The notes: generated by a model from the letters alone, not told the origin. 64,000 bases of DNA from Bradyrhizobium amphicarpaeae (GCF_002266435.3 NZ_CP029426.2:3192001-3256000), one strand, 5' to 3'; counted from the stretch's first letter, positions 17,087 through 26,369 are shown. Numbers and translations are program-made.

Positions 17087-18235
17087 ATGACGGGCTTCTT
17101 GCGAATATTGCTGGTTGTGGGCACGGCCTGCGGCCTCGTCGCGTCCGCCGGCCACAGCCTTGCCAAGCCGCTCGACATCGTCTTCGTCAATCCCGGCAAG
17201 ACCGGCGAGGTCTACTGGGACATGGTCGCGCAGACCATGCAGGCCGCCGGCCGCAAGCTCGACGCGCATGTCGAGGTGCTGACCAGCGAGCGCAATTATC
17301 GCACCATGCAGGAGCTCGGCTTCGGCGTGCTGGCGCGCCGCGACAAACCCGATTTCCTCATCCTGTCGAACGAGGAGTCCGCGGCCGTCCCGATCATGGA
17401 AGCGGCCGAGGCCGCCGGCGTCAGGACGTTGCTGCTCTCGAACACGCTGATCGGCGAGGATGCGGTGCGTCTTGGACCGCCCAGGCAGAAGCTCAAGACC
17501 TGGCTCGGCGACATCACGACCGATCTTCAGACCGCGGGCGCACGGATGGCCGATGCCCTGATCCGGACCGCGCGTGACGAGAAATGGCAGAGCCCGGACG
17601 GCAAGATTCATTTGCTCGGCATCGGCGGTGACGAGATCACGCCTGCTTCCATCGCGCGCAACGCCGGTCTCAAGCTCGCGGTGGACGCCGCGCCTGATGT
17701 GGTGGTGGACCGGCTGCTGTTCGCCAACTGGACGCAGTCGGAGGCCGAGAACGTCACCGCGAATTATCTCAGCTGGGCCTCGCGCAAGCAGATCCGCCCC
17801 GCCGGCATCTGGGCCGGCAACGATCCCATGGCGCTCGGTGCGATGCGCGCGGTGATTGCCGCCGGCCTCGTGCCCGGCCGCGACATCCAGCTCGTTGGCC
17901 TCAACTGGTCGGAGGAAGCTCTGCGCGAGATCAGGGCAGGCCGCCTGCTGCTGACCGACGGCGGGCATTTCCTGCTCGGCGGCTGGTCGATCGTCCTGTT
18001 GCGCGACTATGCCGACGGCTGCGATTTCGCGGCTGTGTCGCCTCGGGTCGAGGTCAAGACGTCCGCGATCACCCGCCAAAATCTCGGATCGGTCGGCGAC
18101 CTCATCAAGACGCGAGCGTTCGACCGGATCGATTTTGCCCGCTTCAGGGCGAAGGCTGGTCGCTGCGGCCATTATGACTTTTCCCTCGACGCGCTCATTT
18201 CGTCCCTGCCGGTTCCCGAAGGCGTTGCCGACTGA
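17087..18235 (+). CDS. Periplasmic sugar-type binding protein paired with a GGDEF-EAL gene
   Basis: 382 residues from the ATG at 17087, chosen because a signal peptide (ILLVVGTACGLVASAGHSLA) follows at once. The mature protein has the Peripla_BP_4 fold of ribose/autoinducer-2 binding proteins: PLDIVFVNPGKTGEVYWDMV at the start, LSNEESAAVPIMEAAEAAGV, and AGIWAGNDPMALGAMRAV near 270. No transporter permease or ATPase is adjacent. Instead its stop TGA shares one base with the ATG of a membrane GGDEF-EAL gene. That coupling suggests a sensor that reports ligand to the membrane enzyme rather than an importer component. Confidence 0.85.
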   Translation: MTGFLRILLVVGTACGLVASAGHSLAKPLDIVFVNPGKTGEVYWDMVAQTMQAAGRKLDAHVEVLTSERNYRTMQELGFGVLARRDKPDFLILSNEESAAVPIMEAAEAAGVRTLLLSNTLIGEDAVRLGPPRQKLKTWLGDITTDLQTAGARMADALIRTARDEKWQSPDGKIHLLGIGGDEITPASIARNAGLKLAVDAAPDVVVDRLLFANWTQSEAENVTANYLSWASRKQIRPAGIWAGNDPMALGAMRAVIAAGLVPGRDIQLVGLNWSEEALREIRAGRLLLTDGGHFLLGGWSIVLLRDYADGCDFAAVSPRVEVKTSAITRQNLGSVGDLIKTRAFDRIDFARFRAKAGRCGHYDFSLDALISSLPVPEGVAD

Positions 18236-20301
18236 TGGGCAAGGATGAGGCGATGACCGACCCTGCAAGCAACGAGCCGGCCGCGCCGCGCTTGCGCCCG
18301 GTCGTTCGCGCCATGATCTGGGCGACGGTACCCGTGCTGCTGCTGGTGCAATTGCTCGCCTCAACCGGCATCGAGGCTTCGAGCTTCTGGTCCCAGATCA
18401 GTCAGCTCGACGCCCACATGGCCCGCGTCGCCGAGAGCCGGGCCGAGCTGATCGCCGAGCCGCTCTGGAAGATGCGCTACGACCAGGTGACGGGCGTGCT
18501 CAACGAGATCATGAACGACGAGACCATCGCGGGAGCGACCGTCTATGACGATACGGGCGCAGCGATCGCCCGCGTGGTGGCGCGCTCCGAAGACCATTCG
18601 ATCGCAGAAATCTCGCGCCCGGTCCATTACAGCAACGGCAACATAGCGGTTCAGGCCGGCCGTATCGTGATCGCCTATTCCCATGCGGGGCTCTACGCGG
18701 ACGCGGGCAGCCGGATGGTGCGCCTGCTGGTCGTCGGCCTGCTCGCGACGTTCGCGACCCTGATCGCGATGCGGATCTCTGCCAACGTCTTCATCGGCAG
18801 GCCGCTGGCGGCCATGATGTCGGCGATCCAGCGCAGCAAGCAGGACGGCCGGGCCTATCCGGCGGACGTCACATCCTCCAACGAGTTCGGCCAGCTCGCG
18901 CGCGCCTTCAACGCCATGCAGCACACGACGTCGGGCGCGCTCGACCGGCTCGGGCACATGGCCGGTCACGATCCGCTCACGGGACTGCCCAACCGGCGCT
19001 CCCTGACCGAGCGGCTGGCCGTGGCGAGCCGCGATGGAGGCAGGCCGGACGCGTTGGTCGCGTTCTGCTTCATCGATCTCGACGACTTCAAGGGCATCAA
19101 CGATACCTTCGGCCACGAGGCCGGCGACCAGTTCCTGGTCCATATCGCCGAGCGCCTTCGCGGCGCGGTCGAAGCGGAGGACTGGGTGGCCCGGCTCGGC
19201 GGCGACGAATTCGTCGTCATCCGTCCCGAGGTCGATCACGAAAAGGCGGCGCACGCATTCGCCCAGCAGGTGCTGGACGCCATTTCCGAACCGATCCGGC
19301 TCCACGACAAGCAGGTCGTGCCGCGCGCCAGCATCGGCCTTGCCGTTCGCCGCGCCGACGATCCGGAGCTGTCGCATCTGCCGACGCTAGCCGACATCGC
19401 GCTCTATCACGCCAAGAGCAAGGCGCCCGGCACGGTCGCCGTGCTCGACGAAGCGCTCCAGCGCGACTACCGCCGCCGCAGGGAGCTCGAGCTCGCCATT
19501 CCCACCGGCTTTGCCGAGGGACAGTTCGAGGTCTGGTACCAGAGCCAGGTCGACCTCGAAAGCCACGACGTCGTCGGCCTGGAGGCGCTGATCCGCTGGC
19601 GCCATCCCGAACATGGCGTGATCGGTCCCGGCGAATTCCTGCCGCTGATCGAACGCAGCGGCAACAATGCGCGGCTGACCCGCTACGTGCTTACCGATGC
19701 CTGCTGGGCCTTGCAACGCCTGGCCGCCGCCGCCAGGCCGCAGATCCGGATCGCGATCAATCTGCCGCCATCCGAGCTTGCCGACCACTCGCTCGCCGCC
19801 GAGCTGCGCGCGACCTGCGCGCGCTTCGACGTTGCGGCCAGTTCGCTCGAGCTCGAGATCACCGAGGGATCGCTGATCAACAACATTGCCAGCGCCACCG
19901 AGACGCTGCATCGCCTGCGCCGCCTGGGTGCCACCATCGCGCTCGACGATTTCGGCACCGGCTACAGCTCGCTTGCTCATCTCAGGCGCTTCCCGCTCGA
20001 CAAGGTCAAGATCGACAAGGCCTTCATCAGCGAGATTCCCAATAGCGCCGAAGACAAGGCGATCGTCGGCGTGATCGCATCGCTCGCCGGCACGCTGGGG
20101 CTCACTCTGGTCGCCGAAGGCATCGAGCGGCCGGAGCAGGCGGCGGCCATGCGCGAGATGGGCGTGAGGTTCGGGCAGGGCTATCTCTACCAGCGGCCGC
20201 AGCCGCTCGACGCCGTGCTGGAATGGCTCGAGAAGCGGCCGATGGCCGAGAGCCGCATCGTCGCCGACAGCCCCTCGATCGCGCCCGAATTCGCCGGCTG
20301 A
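18235..20301 (+). CDS. Membrane c-di-GMP enzyme with HAMP, GGDEF and EAL domains
   Basis: 688 residues. Membrane helix 1 (about 27-44) and helix 2 (162-183) enclose a small 115-residue periplasmic sensor; a HAMP linker follows (184-235). The diguanylate cyclase motif is intact, GGDEF at 322-326, with DLDDF at 281-285 for metal binding. The usual inhibitory RxxD five residues before it is absent (EAED instead). The phosphodiesterase domain has EAL at 450-452, LELEITEG, LDDFGTGYSS, VKIDKAFI and AEGIE, so all key residues appear present. Both activities are therefore possible. It overlaps the preceding binding-protein gene by one base. Confidence 0.93.
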   Translation: MGKDEAMTDPASNEPAAPRLRPVVRAMIWATVPVLLLVQLLASTGIEASSFWSQISQLDAHMARVAESRAELIAEPLWKMRYDQVTGVLNEIMNDETIAGATVYDDTGAAIARVVARSEDHSIAEISRPVHYSNGNIAVQAGRIVIAYSHAGLYADAGSRMVRLLVVGLLATFATLIAMRISANVFIGRPLAAMMSAIQRSKQDGRAYPADVTSSNEFGQLARAFNAMQHTTSGALDRLGHMAGHDPLTGLPNRRSLTERLAVASRDGGRPDALVAFCFIDLDDFKGINDTFGHEAGDQFLVHIAERLRGAVEAEDWVARLGGDEFVVIRPEVDHEKAAHAFAQQVLDAISEPIRLHDKQVVPRASIGLAVRRADDPELSHLPTLADIALYHAKSKAPGTVAVLDEALQRDYRRRRELELAIPTGFAEGQFEVWYQSQVDLESHDVVGLEALIRWRHPEHGVIGPGEFLPLIERSGNNARLTRYVLTDACWALQRLAAAARPQIRIAINLPPSELADHSLAAELRATCARFDVAASSLELEITEGSLINNIASATETLHRLRRLGATIALDDFGTGYSSLAHLRRFPLDKVKIDKAFISEIPNSAEDKAIVGVIASLAGTLGLTLVAEGIERPEQAAAMREMGVRFGQGYLYQRPQPLDAVLEWLEKRPMAESRIVADSPSIAPEFAG

Positions 20302-20311
20302 GCGCAGGCGA

Positions 20312-21037
20312 TTACGGCTGCGTCGCGTTCCAGAGCATCGAGAGCCCGGCTGCGATCATGATGGCATCCATCACCAGGCGGAACATGTCCGGCTTCAGGT
20401 GCAGCACGAAGCGTTTTGCGATGAAGGCGCCCGACATCAGCGAGGAGCCCGCGATCAGGCCCTTCATGAAGACATCGCCGGTCAGCGCGCCGAAGCGCTC
20501 GAAGGTCACCGATTTCGCGAAGTAGAGGCCGAGCGAGCTCGCGGCCTCGGTCGCAAGGAAAGCGCCTCTGGACAGGCCATAGAACAGGAATAGCGGCACG
20601 CTGAGCGGGCCGGTCGAGACCACGATGCCGGTGAGATAGCCGATCACGGCGCCGCCGATCGCCAGATGCCAGAGATTGGCCTTGAGGTCGTGCCGCGCCA
20701 GCCAATGTCGCACCGGCACCATCGCGATCAGGAAGATGCCGATGGCGAGATCGACGGCATGCGAGGGCAGCGCCAGCAGCGTCCTTGCGCCGAGCACGGC
20801 GGCCGGAATGCCCGTGACCGAATAGGCCGCGCAGGCCCGCCAGTCGACCTCGCGCCACCAGGCCAGAATCCGCGAAAAATTCGCCATCACGGACGCGACC
20901 GCCATGATCGGCACGGCCTCCTTCGGTCCATAGGCATAGACCAGCACCGGCATCAGCATGATCGACGAGCCGGTGCCGACGATGCCCGAGATGGTGCCGG
21001 CGACGAGGCCGACAATGAGGACGAAGAGAAAGGCCAA
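20312..21037 (-). CDS. TauE/SafE-family membrane exporter
   Basis: About 241 residues from a TTG at 21037 with GGAG 8 bases before it; a longer frame to 21130 would run into the ribokinase gene. About eight membrane helices with the internal repeat typical of the family: GLVAGTISGIVGTGSSIMLMPVL in the first half and GGAVIGYLTGIVVSTGPLSVPLF in the second. TauE/SafE proteins move sulfite, sulfoacetate or other small organic anions out of the cell. Here it ends a catabolic operon, so it might export a product of that pathway. It stops 10 bases from the end of the convergent GGDEF-EAL gene. Confidence 0.85.
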   Translation of the reverse strand: MAFLFVLIVGLVAGTISGIVGTGSSIMLMPVLVYAYGPKEAVPIMAVASVMANFSRILAWWREVDWRACAAYSVTGIPAAVLGARTLLALPSHAVDLAIGIFLIAMVPVRHWLARHDLKANLWHLAIGGAVIGYLTGIVVSTGPLSVPLFLFYGLSRGAFLATEAASSLGLYFAKSVTFERFGALTGDVFMKGLIAGSSLMSGAFIAKRFVLHLKPDMFRLVMDAIMIAAGLSMLWNATQP

Positions 21038-21080
21038 GGGTAGCGCTCCGGGAATCGGAGCACTGTAGCCGCGGACAGCG

Positions 21081-21998
21081 CTAAGCGAGAGATGGAATCT
21101 GTGCCCGCATCGGCATGCCGGCCTGCGCACCCGGTGTGAGGCACTTCCGGGCCGCAGCTTCGCATCCGACCTTGAGGGCGGTTTGCAGCGGAACCCTCTC
21201 GTGGATCATCGCCGCAAACGCGCCGGCGAAGGTGTCGCCGGCCCCGGTCGTGTCCACCGGCGTGACGCGCGGGGCGGGGGCGCGTAGGCGGGTCCCGTCG
21301 GACGTCACCGCCAGCGCGCCTTGCGCACCGGCGGTGACGATGCAGGTGAGGTTGCCGGTCTTGGCGAGTTCGGCGGCTGCGGTTTCGTAGTCGGACGCGT
21401 TGACGCCGATGGCGGCAGCGCCGTCGAGCGCCTCGTGCTCGTTGACGATGAGATAGTCGGTGGCGGCGAGAAGCTCCGTCACCATCTCCCGCGTCATCTT
21501 CTCCGGAACCGGCGCGAGATTCCAGATGACGGTGCCGGAGGCGGAACGGGTCCGGCGTGCGGCTGCCAGCGCCTGCGCAAAGGGCACTTCCATCTGAAGC
21601 ACCAGCACGGTGTCGGCGCCGAAAAGCACAGCGGGCAGGTCGCCCGCATTCGCCGTCATGTTGGCGCCGCTGGCCACTGTGATCGCGTTCTCCCCGGCTT
21701 CATCGACGGTGATGAAGGCGCAGCCGGTCGGTTCGTCCGCGCGGACGACGAGTGCGGTGTCGACGTCGTTCGACCGGAGGTTCGCGATCGCGCCGTCGCC
21801 AAATGCGTCGCGGCCGACGCGGCCTGCCATTTGGACTTGTCTCGGTCCTGCGATCCGCGCTGCGGCAACAGCCTGGTTGGCGCCCTTGCCGCCGAAATGC
21901 GTCTGGTAGGACGGCGCGAGCACCGTCCGGCCGGAGCCGGGAATGATCGGGACCTTTGCGACGAGATCGATGTTGAGCGATCCGAACACCAGGATCAT
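21081..21998 (-). CDS. rbsK: Ribokinase-family (PfkB) carbohydrate kinase
   Basis: 305 residues. The N-terminal GSLNIDLVAKVP and THFGGKGANQAVAAARI form the PfkB signature 1 and substrate site of ribokinase. The catalytic anion hole and base lie in DTTGAGDTFAGAF near 250. NEHEA near 185 is the conserved metal/ATP-site motif. The product phosphorylates ribose or another C4-C6 sugar at its terminal hydroxyl. It lies 12 bases after rpiB, so the pair could phosphorylate and isomerise the same sugar. The binding protein of this operon is of polar-amino-acid type, so ribose is not certain. Confidence 0.9.
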   Translation of the reverse strand: MILVFGSLNIDLVAKVPIIPGSGRTVLAPSYQTHFGGKGANQAVAAARIAGPRQVQMAGRVGRDAFGDGAIANLRSNDVDTALVVRADEPTGCAFITVDEAGENAITVASGANMTANAGDLPAVLFGADTVLVLQMEVPFAQALAAARRTRSASGTVIWNLAPVPEKMTREMVTELLAATDYLIVNEHEALDGAAAIGVNASDYETAAAELAKTGNLTCIVTAGAQGALAVTSDGTRLRAPAPRVTPVDTTGAGDTFAGAFAAMIHERVPLQTALKVGCEAAARKCLTPGAQAGMPMRAQIPSLA

Positions 21999-22010
21999 GG
22001 CGGAGAGGCC

Positions 22011-22457
22011 TCAGCCTTGCTCGTCCATGACGCGCAGTTTCTCGACCCGACGGCGGAAATCCTCGTCGGTCGAGAATTCCGCGGAGAGGTAGGACGAGAC
22101 GAGATCCACGGCGAGCCAGGCGCCGACGATCTGCGCACCGATGCACATGACGTTGACGTCGTCGTGCTCGACGCTCTGATGTGCGGAATGAATGTCGTGG
22201 CAGACCGCGGCGCGGATGCCCTTCATCTTGTTGGCTGCGATCGATGCGCCGACGCCGGTGCCGCAGACCATGATGCCCCGCGTGGCTTCGCCCGACGTCA
22301 CCTTCTGCGCCACGGCCCGCGCGATGTCGGGGAAATCCACCGGCTTGTCGTCATACGAGCCGACATCGACGACGTCGTGGCCGAGCTTGCGGATGTGATC
22401 GATGACGGTCTGCTTGAGCGGCCAGCCGGCGTGGTCGGATCCGATGACGAGACGCAT
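22011..22457 (-). CDS. rpiB: RpiB/LacAB-family sugar-phosphate isomerase
   Basis: 148 residues, the exact family length. GSDHAG at 6-11 is the substrate loop; Cys65 in CGTG is the catalytic base; His98 is conserved. The residue after His98 is Asp (EHDDVN), where ribose-5-phosphate isomerase B usually has Asn (EHN). That change lies beside the active site and could mean a different sugar phosphate, for example a tetrulose or hexose phosphate. It lies between the ABC importer's binding-protein gene (67 bases) and the ribokinase gene (12 bases), apparently one transcript. Confidence 0.92.
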   Translation of the reverse strand: MRLVIGSDHAGWPLKQTVIDHIRKLGHDVVDVGSYDDKPVDFPDIARAVAQKVTSGEATRGIMVCGTGVGASIAANKMKGIRAAVCHDIHSAHQSVEHDDVNVMCIGAQIVGAWLAVDLVSSYLSAEFSTDEDFRRRVEKLRVMDEQG

Positions 22458-22524
22458 ATGATGTCCTTCTTGATTTTACATTGACCGTGACAGCCGGAAA
22501 GCGGCTGTCACGGCTTCTCTTCGT

Positions 22525-23319
22525 TCAGCTGCGCATGTCGGGCGGCAGCTCGACCCCGTGGAATTTCTTGTAGATCGCGTTGAGCTTGCCGTTCTTGACG
22601 TTGTCGTTGATCCAGCCGTTGAGCTTGTCCATCAGGCGCGGCTCGCCCTTCTTCAGGCCGATGGCGAGGTCGAAGGTTGCGAGCGGAATTCTGGACTCGA
22701 ACACGCGCGAGGGGTTCTTCACGCCGATCTGGTTGATGATCGTCGCGGAGGAGGCGACGCAATCCACCTGGCCGGAGACGGCCGCCGTCACCATGGTGGC
22801 GTCGTCGTCGTAGCGCGCGATCTTGAGGTCCTTGTCCTTCATGTTGGACAAGGTCGTGTCCTGCGTGGTGCCGCGCGAGACGCCGATCGACTTGTCCTTC
22901 AGGTCCGGCCAGTCCTTGACGGTCGACGATTTCAGGCAACCGACGTCCGACTGCAGCGTGGCGTAACGCTTGGTGAAATCGATCACCTTGGCGCGATCGG
23001 GCGTCACCGACAGGGTCGAGATGATGATGTCGGCCTTGCCGGTCAGGACGTTCGGGATGCGGGTCGCGCCGGTGGTCTGGATCAATTCGAGCTCGAGCCC
23101 CCAATCCTTGGCGAGCAGCTGCGCGACTTCAACGTCGGAGCCGGTCGGCTTCATGCTGGAATCCATCATGCCTGAAGGCGGGATGGCGACGTCGGTCGAA
23201 ATCCGGATCTTCTTGGCCTGCATGATGTCGTCGAGCAAATCGGCCGATGCCGGCGTCGCGGCCATCATGACGAAGCCGACAAGCGCGGCGGCAGTGCCCA
23301 GCAGTGTTCTGTTGATCAT
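22525..23319 (-). CDS. Polar amino acid-type ABC transporter substrate-binding protein
   Basis: 264 residues with a signal peptide (LLGTAAALVGFVMMAATPASA, cleavage near 27). It has the SBP_bac_3 fold: KIRISTDVAIPPSGMMDSSM at the start of lobe 1, GSDVEVAQLLAKDWGLELEL, and the TGKADIIISTLSVTPDR hinge motif. Family 3 binders carry amino acids, opines, or small organic acids. It completes an importer with the two permeases and the ATPase gene just upstream in the operon (20-base gap). Association with sugar-phosphate enzymes suggests a polyhydroxy acid or amino-sugar ligand, which is inference. Confidence 0.93.
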   Translation of the reverse strand: MINRTLLGTAAALVGFVMMAATPASADLLDDIMQAKKIRISTDVAIPPSGMMDSSMKPTGSDVEVAQLLAKDWGLELELIQTTGATRIPNVLTGKADIIISTLSVTPDRAKVIDFTKRYATLQSDVGCLKSSTVKDWPDLKDKSIGVSRGTTQDTTLSNMKDKDLKIARYDDDATMVTAAVSGQVDCVASSATIINQIGVKNPSRVFESRIPLATFDLAIGLKKGEPRLMDKLNGWINDNVKNGKLNAIYKKFHGVELPPDMRS

Positions 23320-23339
23320 CTTTGGTTTTCCTCTCCCGG

Positions 23340-24098
23340 TTATGATTTTAGGTTTCCCGTGCCCACGAATTGCGTGAGTTCGGGCGTGGTCGGCGACATC
23401 AGGATCGAGGCGGGTCCGGTTTCGTGGACCTTGCCGCGATGCATGAAGACGATCCGGTCGGCGATGCCTTTCGCAAAGCCCATCTCGTGTGTGACCATCA
23501 CCATGGTCATGCCGTCCGCCGCCAGTTGCTCGATCACCTTCAGCACTTCGGCGGTCAGTTCGGGGTCGAGCGCCGAGGTGACTTCGTCGAACAGCATGAC
23601 CTTCGGCTGCATGGCGAGCGAGCGGGCGATTGCGGCGCGCTGCTGCTGGCCGCCCGACAATTGTTCGGGATAGGCGTGGACCTTCTCTTCGAGCCCGACT
23701 TGCGCCAGAACTTTTCGCGCGAGGTCCTTTGCCTGCGAACTTGCAAGGCCCTTCACGGCGCGAGGCGCCAGCGTGATGTTCTGTTCGATCGTCAGGTGTG
23801 GAAACAGATTATAGCTCTGGAACACGATGCCGACGTCCTGGCGCAGCGCGCGCAGGTCGACGTCGGGACGGTCGACCCGATGCCCGCACACGACGATCTC
23901 GCCGCCGTCGACCTTCTCGAAACGGTCGATGCAGCGCAGCGCCGTGCTCTTGCCGGAGCCTGAACGGCCGATCAGTGCCAGCACCTCGCCGCGCTCGACC
24001 GCGAAGCTGACGCCGTCGAGGACCCGGAGCGGGCCAAAGCTCTTTTGCACGTCGCGAAGCGACACGACCGGTTCCGGGGAGGGGGCGTTTTGTTGCAT
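23340..24098 (-). CDS. Polar amino acid-type ABC transporter ATPase
   Basis: 252 residues from the ATG at 24098, one base after the permease stop. Walker [10 protein letters not shown], the Q-loop ([12 protein letters not shown]), signature LSGGQQQR and Walker [15 protein letters not shown] are all intact, as in GlnQ/HisP. The H-loop His follows in [12 protein letters not shown]. It is the cytosolic energy subunit for the permeases encoded at 24100-25459. A start further upstream is open but would overlap the permease gene and lacks similarity to the family. Confidence 0.95.
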   Translation of the reverse strand: MQQNAPSPEPVVSLRDVQKSFGPLRVLDGVSFAVERGEVLALIGRSGSGKSTALRCIDRFEKVDGGEIVVCGHRVDRPDVDLRALRQDVGIVFQSYNLFPHLTIEQNITLAPRAVKGLASSQAKDLARKVLAQVGLEEKVHAYPEQLSGGQQQRAAIARSLAMQPKVMLFDEVTSALDPELTAEVLKVIEQLAADGMTMVMVTHEMGFAKGIADRIVFMHRGKVHETGPASILMSPTTPELTQFVGTGNLKS

Positions 24099-24099
24099 G

Positions 24100-24774
24100 T
24101 CAGGCCGGTGCAAGGTTGGATCTGCCACGTCCCATCCGCCGTTCCAGCCTCTGGCTGAACAGCGACAGCGGATAGCACATGGCGAAATAGGTGACGGCGA
24201 TGATGGCGTAGATTGCAAACGGTTCGAACAGCGAATTGTTGACGATCTGGCCGGAGCGCATCAATTCGACGAAGCCGACGACGGAGGCGAGCGAGGTGTT
24301 CTTGACGATCTGCACCATGAAGCCGACGGTGGGCGGCGTCGCGATGCGAACGGCCTGCGGCAGGATGACCTTGGTCATGCGCTGGGTCCGGCTCAGCGCC
24401 AGCCCTTCGGCGGCCTCCCATTGTGGTTTCGGTACGGACTGGATGCAGCCGCGCCAGATCTCGCCGAGATAGGCGGCGACATAGAGCGTCAGCGAGGCGC
24501 CGGCGGCCACGAGCGGCGAGACCTTGAGGCCGATCGCGGCGAGGCCGAAATAACCGAGGAACAGGATCACGAGCAGGGGCGTGCCCTGGACGAGCTGGAC
24601 GTAGACGGCGCTGGCGAACCGCACCGATTTCAACGGCGAGATCCGTGCGAGCGCGATCACGAAACCGACGATGCCGCCGCCGATCAGCGCGATCACCGAC
24701 AAGCCGATGGTCCACAGCGCGCCCTGGCCGAGGAATATCAGATGATTGACGTTGAGATGTCCGGACATGATCAT
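24100..24774 (-). CDS. Polar amino acid ABC transporter permease (second)
   Basis: 224 residues from the ATG at 24774, one base after the stop of the preceding permease gene; an ATG two codons later is possible. Five or so membrane helices, with the HisM/GlnP N-terminal motif [17 protein letters not shown] and the EAA loop [22 protein letters not shown] split over two segments, which docks onto the ATPase. It pairs with the permease at 24776 as a heterodimer. Codon use and spacing agree with one co-transcribed unit. Confidence 0.94.
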   Translation of the reverse strand: MIMSGHLNVNHLIFLGQGALWTIGLSVIALIGGGIVGFVIALARISPLKSVRFASAVYVQLVQGTPLLVILFLGYFGLAAIGLKVSPLVAAGASLTLYVAAYLGEIWRGCIQSVPKPQWEAAEGLALSRTQRMTKVILPQAVRIATPPTVGFMVQIVKNTSLASVVGFVELMRSGQIVNNSLFEPFAIYAIIAVTYFAMCYPLSLFSQRLERRMGRGRSNLAPA

Positions 24775-24775
24775 C

Positions 24776-25459
24776 TCACAACGGCGTGCCGAGCCGGCGA
24801 CGGCGCGGAAACAGCACGAGGCCAAGGCCCCAGAAGCCCGCGCGCATCACCAGCGACAGGATGACGTAGAGCACGGCGACGATGATGTAGGTCTCGAAGG
24901 CGCGATAGGTGTCCGACTGGATGTAGTTTGCGACGGCGGTGAGTTCCTCGGCCGAGATCTGCGAGCAGACGGAAGAGGCCAGCATCAGCAGCACGAACTG
25001 GCTGGTCAGCGCCGGATAGACCTTCTCGATCGCCGGCAGCAGGATGATGTGCCAGTAGATCTGCAGGCGCGAGAGCGCCAGGCCCTCGGCCGCCTCGATC
25101 TGTCCGCGCGGGATCGCCTCGAAGCCGGCGCGCATGATCTCGGCGGTGTAGGCGCCGACATTGATCGTCAGCGCGGCCACGGCCACGGTGAAGGCGGAGA
25201 GTTTCAGGCCGAGGCTGGCAAGGCCGAAATAGACCAGGAAGATCTGCACCAGCAGCGGTGTATTGCGGATCGCCTCGACATAGACTTTGCAAGCGCCTGC
25301 GATCAGCGCGCTCCGTGAGCCGCGACCGACGGCTGCGAGTGTGCCGATCAGGGCGCCAAGCACGGTCGCGAAAAACGCCAACTCGAGCGTCAGCGCCGCG
25401 CCGGCCAAAAAGCTAGGCCAACGCTCCAGCACTGCGGGAAAGTCGAGTTGAAGGCTCAT
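24776..25459 (-). CDS. Polar amino acid ABC transporter permease (first)
   Basis: 227 residues, with helix 1 FLAGAALTLELAFFATVLGA and the conserved motif YVEAIRNTPLLVQIFLVYFG typical of HisQ/GlnP permeases. The EAA loop is [19 protein letters not shown]. Together with the next permease it forms the membrane channel. It begins 10 bases after the dehydrogenase stop, and the reading frames of the ABC genes nearly abut, so they are likely translated together. Confidence 0.94.
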   Translation of the reverse strand: MSLQLDFPAVLERWPSFLAGAALTLELAFFATVLGALIGTLAAVGRGSRSALIAGACKVYVEAIRNTPLLVQIFLVYFGLASLGLKLSAFTVAVAALTINVGAYTAEIMRAGFEAIPRGQIEAAEGLALSRLQIYWHIILLPAIEKVYPALTSQFVLLMLASSVCSQISAEELTAVANYIQSDTYRAFETYIIVAVLYVILSLVMRAGFWGLGLVLFPRRRRLGTPL

Positions 25460-25469
25460 CGTATCAGGT

Positions 25470-26369
25470 TCAGCCGGTGGTCTGGTTGGTCATGCGGTCA
25501 TAGACGCGGAACAGGGCCTGGTTGCCGTTGCTTCCTTCGCCATGCGCGCGCGCATCGACATACTGGCTGGTGACGAGCGCAGTGCCGGGGAGCGGCACGC
25601 TAAGCGCCTGCGCATGCTCCTGGACCAGACGAAGGTCCTTGAGCTGGAGATCGATCCGGAAGCCGGCGGAGACGTCGCCCGCGATCATGGCGGGGCCGAG
25701 CTTGTCGAGCATCCAGGAGGCGGCGGAGCCACCGAGCAGCACCCGGCGCAGCAGGTTGAGGTCAAGGCCCGAAGCGCGGCCAAGCGCCAGCGCTTCGCAG
25801 ATCGCCTGGATGTTGATTCCGCAGATCAGCTGGTTGCAGAGCTTGACGGTCTGGCCGGCGCCGGCCGCGCCGACATGCGTGATGGTGGTGCCCATGGCAC
25901 GAAAGAACGGCTCGGCCTTGGCAAAGTCGCCTTCATCGCCGCCGGCCATGATCGAGAGCGCGGCGTTCTTGGCGCCCACGGGTCCCCCCGAAACCGGCGC
26001 GTCGAGAAAGCCGACGCCGATCTTATGCAAATCGGCATGAATGCGGCGGACGGCGACCGGAGAGATCGTGCTCATGTCGACAATGAGCTTGCCTGAAGGC
26101 GGCGACTTCAGCAGGCCGTGCTCGCCGTAAATGGTTGCCTCGACATGGGGCGTGTCGGGCAGCATGGTGATGACGATGTCGGCGCCTTGCGCGGCCTCGG
26201 CCGGGCTCCTGGCGCGAGCCGCGCCGTCGCTGGCGCTGTCGGCCAGTGCGGCCTCGTTGAGATCGAACACGCGAACTGCGTGGCCGGCCTTCAGCAAGTT
26301 GCGCACCATCTCCCGGCCCATCGTGCCGATGCCGATGAAGCCGACATTGCCCTTGTCGTTCCGTCCCAT
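25470..26369 (-). CDS. 3-hydroxyacid dehydrogenase of the HIBADH/GarR family
   Basis: 299 residues from the ATG at 26369 (MGRNDKGNVGFIG); the frame upstream lacks family similarity. The nucleotide motif is GFIGIGTMG at 10-18, followed by FDLNEA where Asp-Leu-Asn suggests NAD preference. The substrate signature DAPVSGGPVGA is near 120 and the catalytic Lys is in QTVKLCNQ near 170. Relatives reduce tartronate semialdehyde or oxidise 3-hydroxyisobutyrate, L-threonate or other beta-hydroxy acids. In this operon, with kinase and RpiB-like isomerase, threonate- or erythronate-type oxidation is an attractive reading but unproven. Confidence 0.9.
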   Translation of the reverse strand: MGRNDKGNVGFIGIGTMGREMVRNLLKAGHAVRVFDLNEAALADSASDGAARARSPAEAAQGADIVITMLPDTPHVEATIYGEHGLLKSPPSGKLIVDMSTISPVAVRRIHADLHKIGVGFLDAPVSGGPVGAKNAALSIMAGGDEGDFAKAEPFFRAMGTTITHVGAAGAGQTVKLCNQLICGINIQAICEALALGRASGLDLNLLRRVLLGGSAASWMLDKLGPAMIAGDVSAGFRIDLQLKDLRLVQEHAQALSVPLPGTALVTSQYVDARAHGEGSNGNQALFRVYDRMTNQTTG

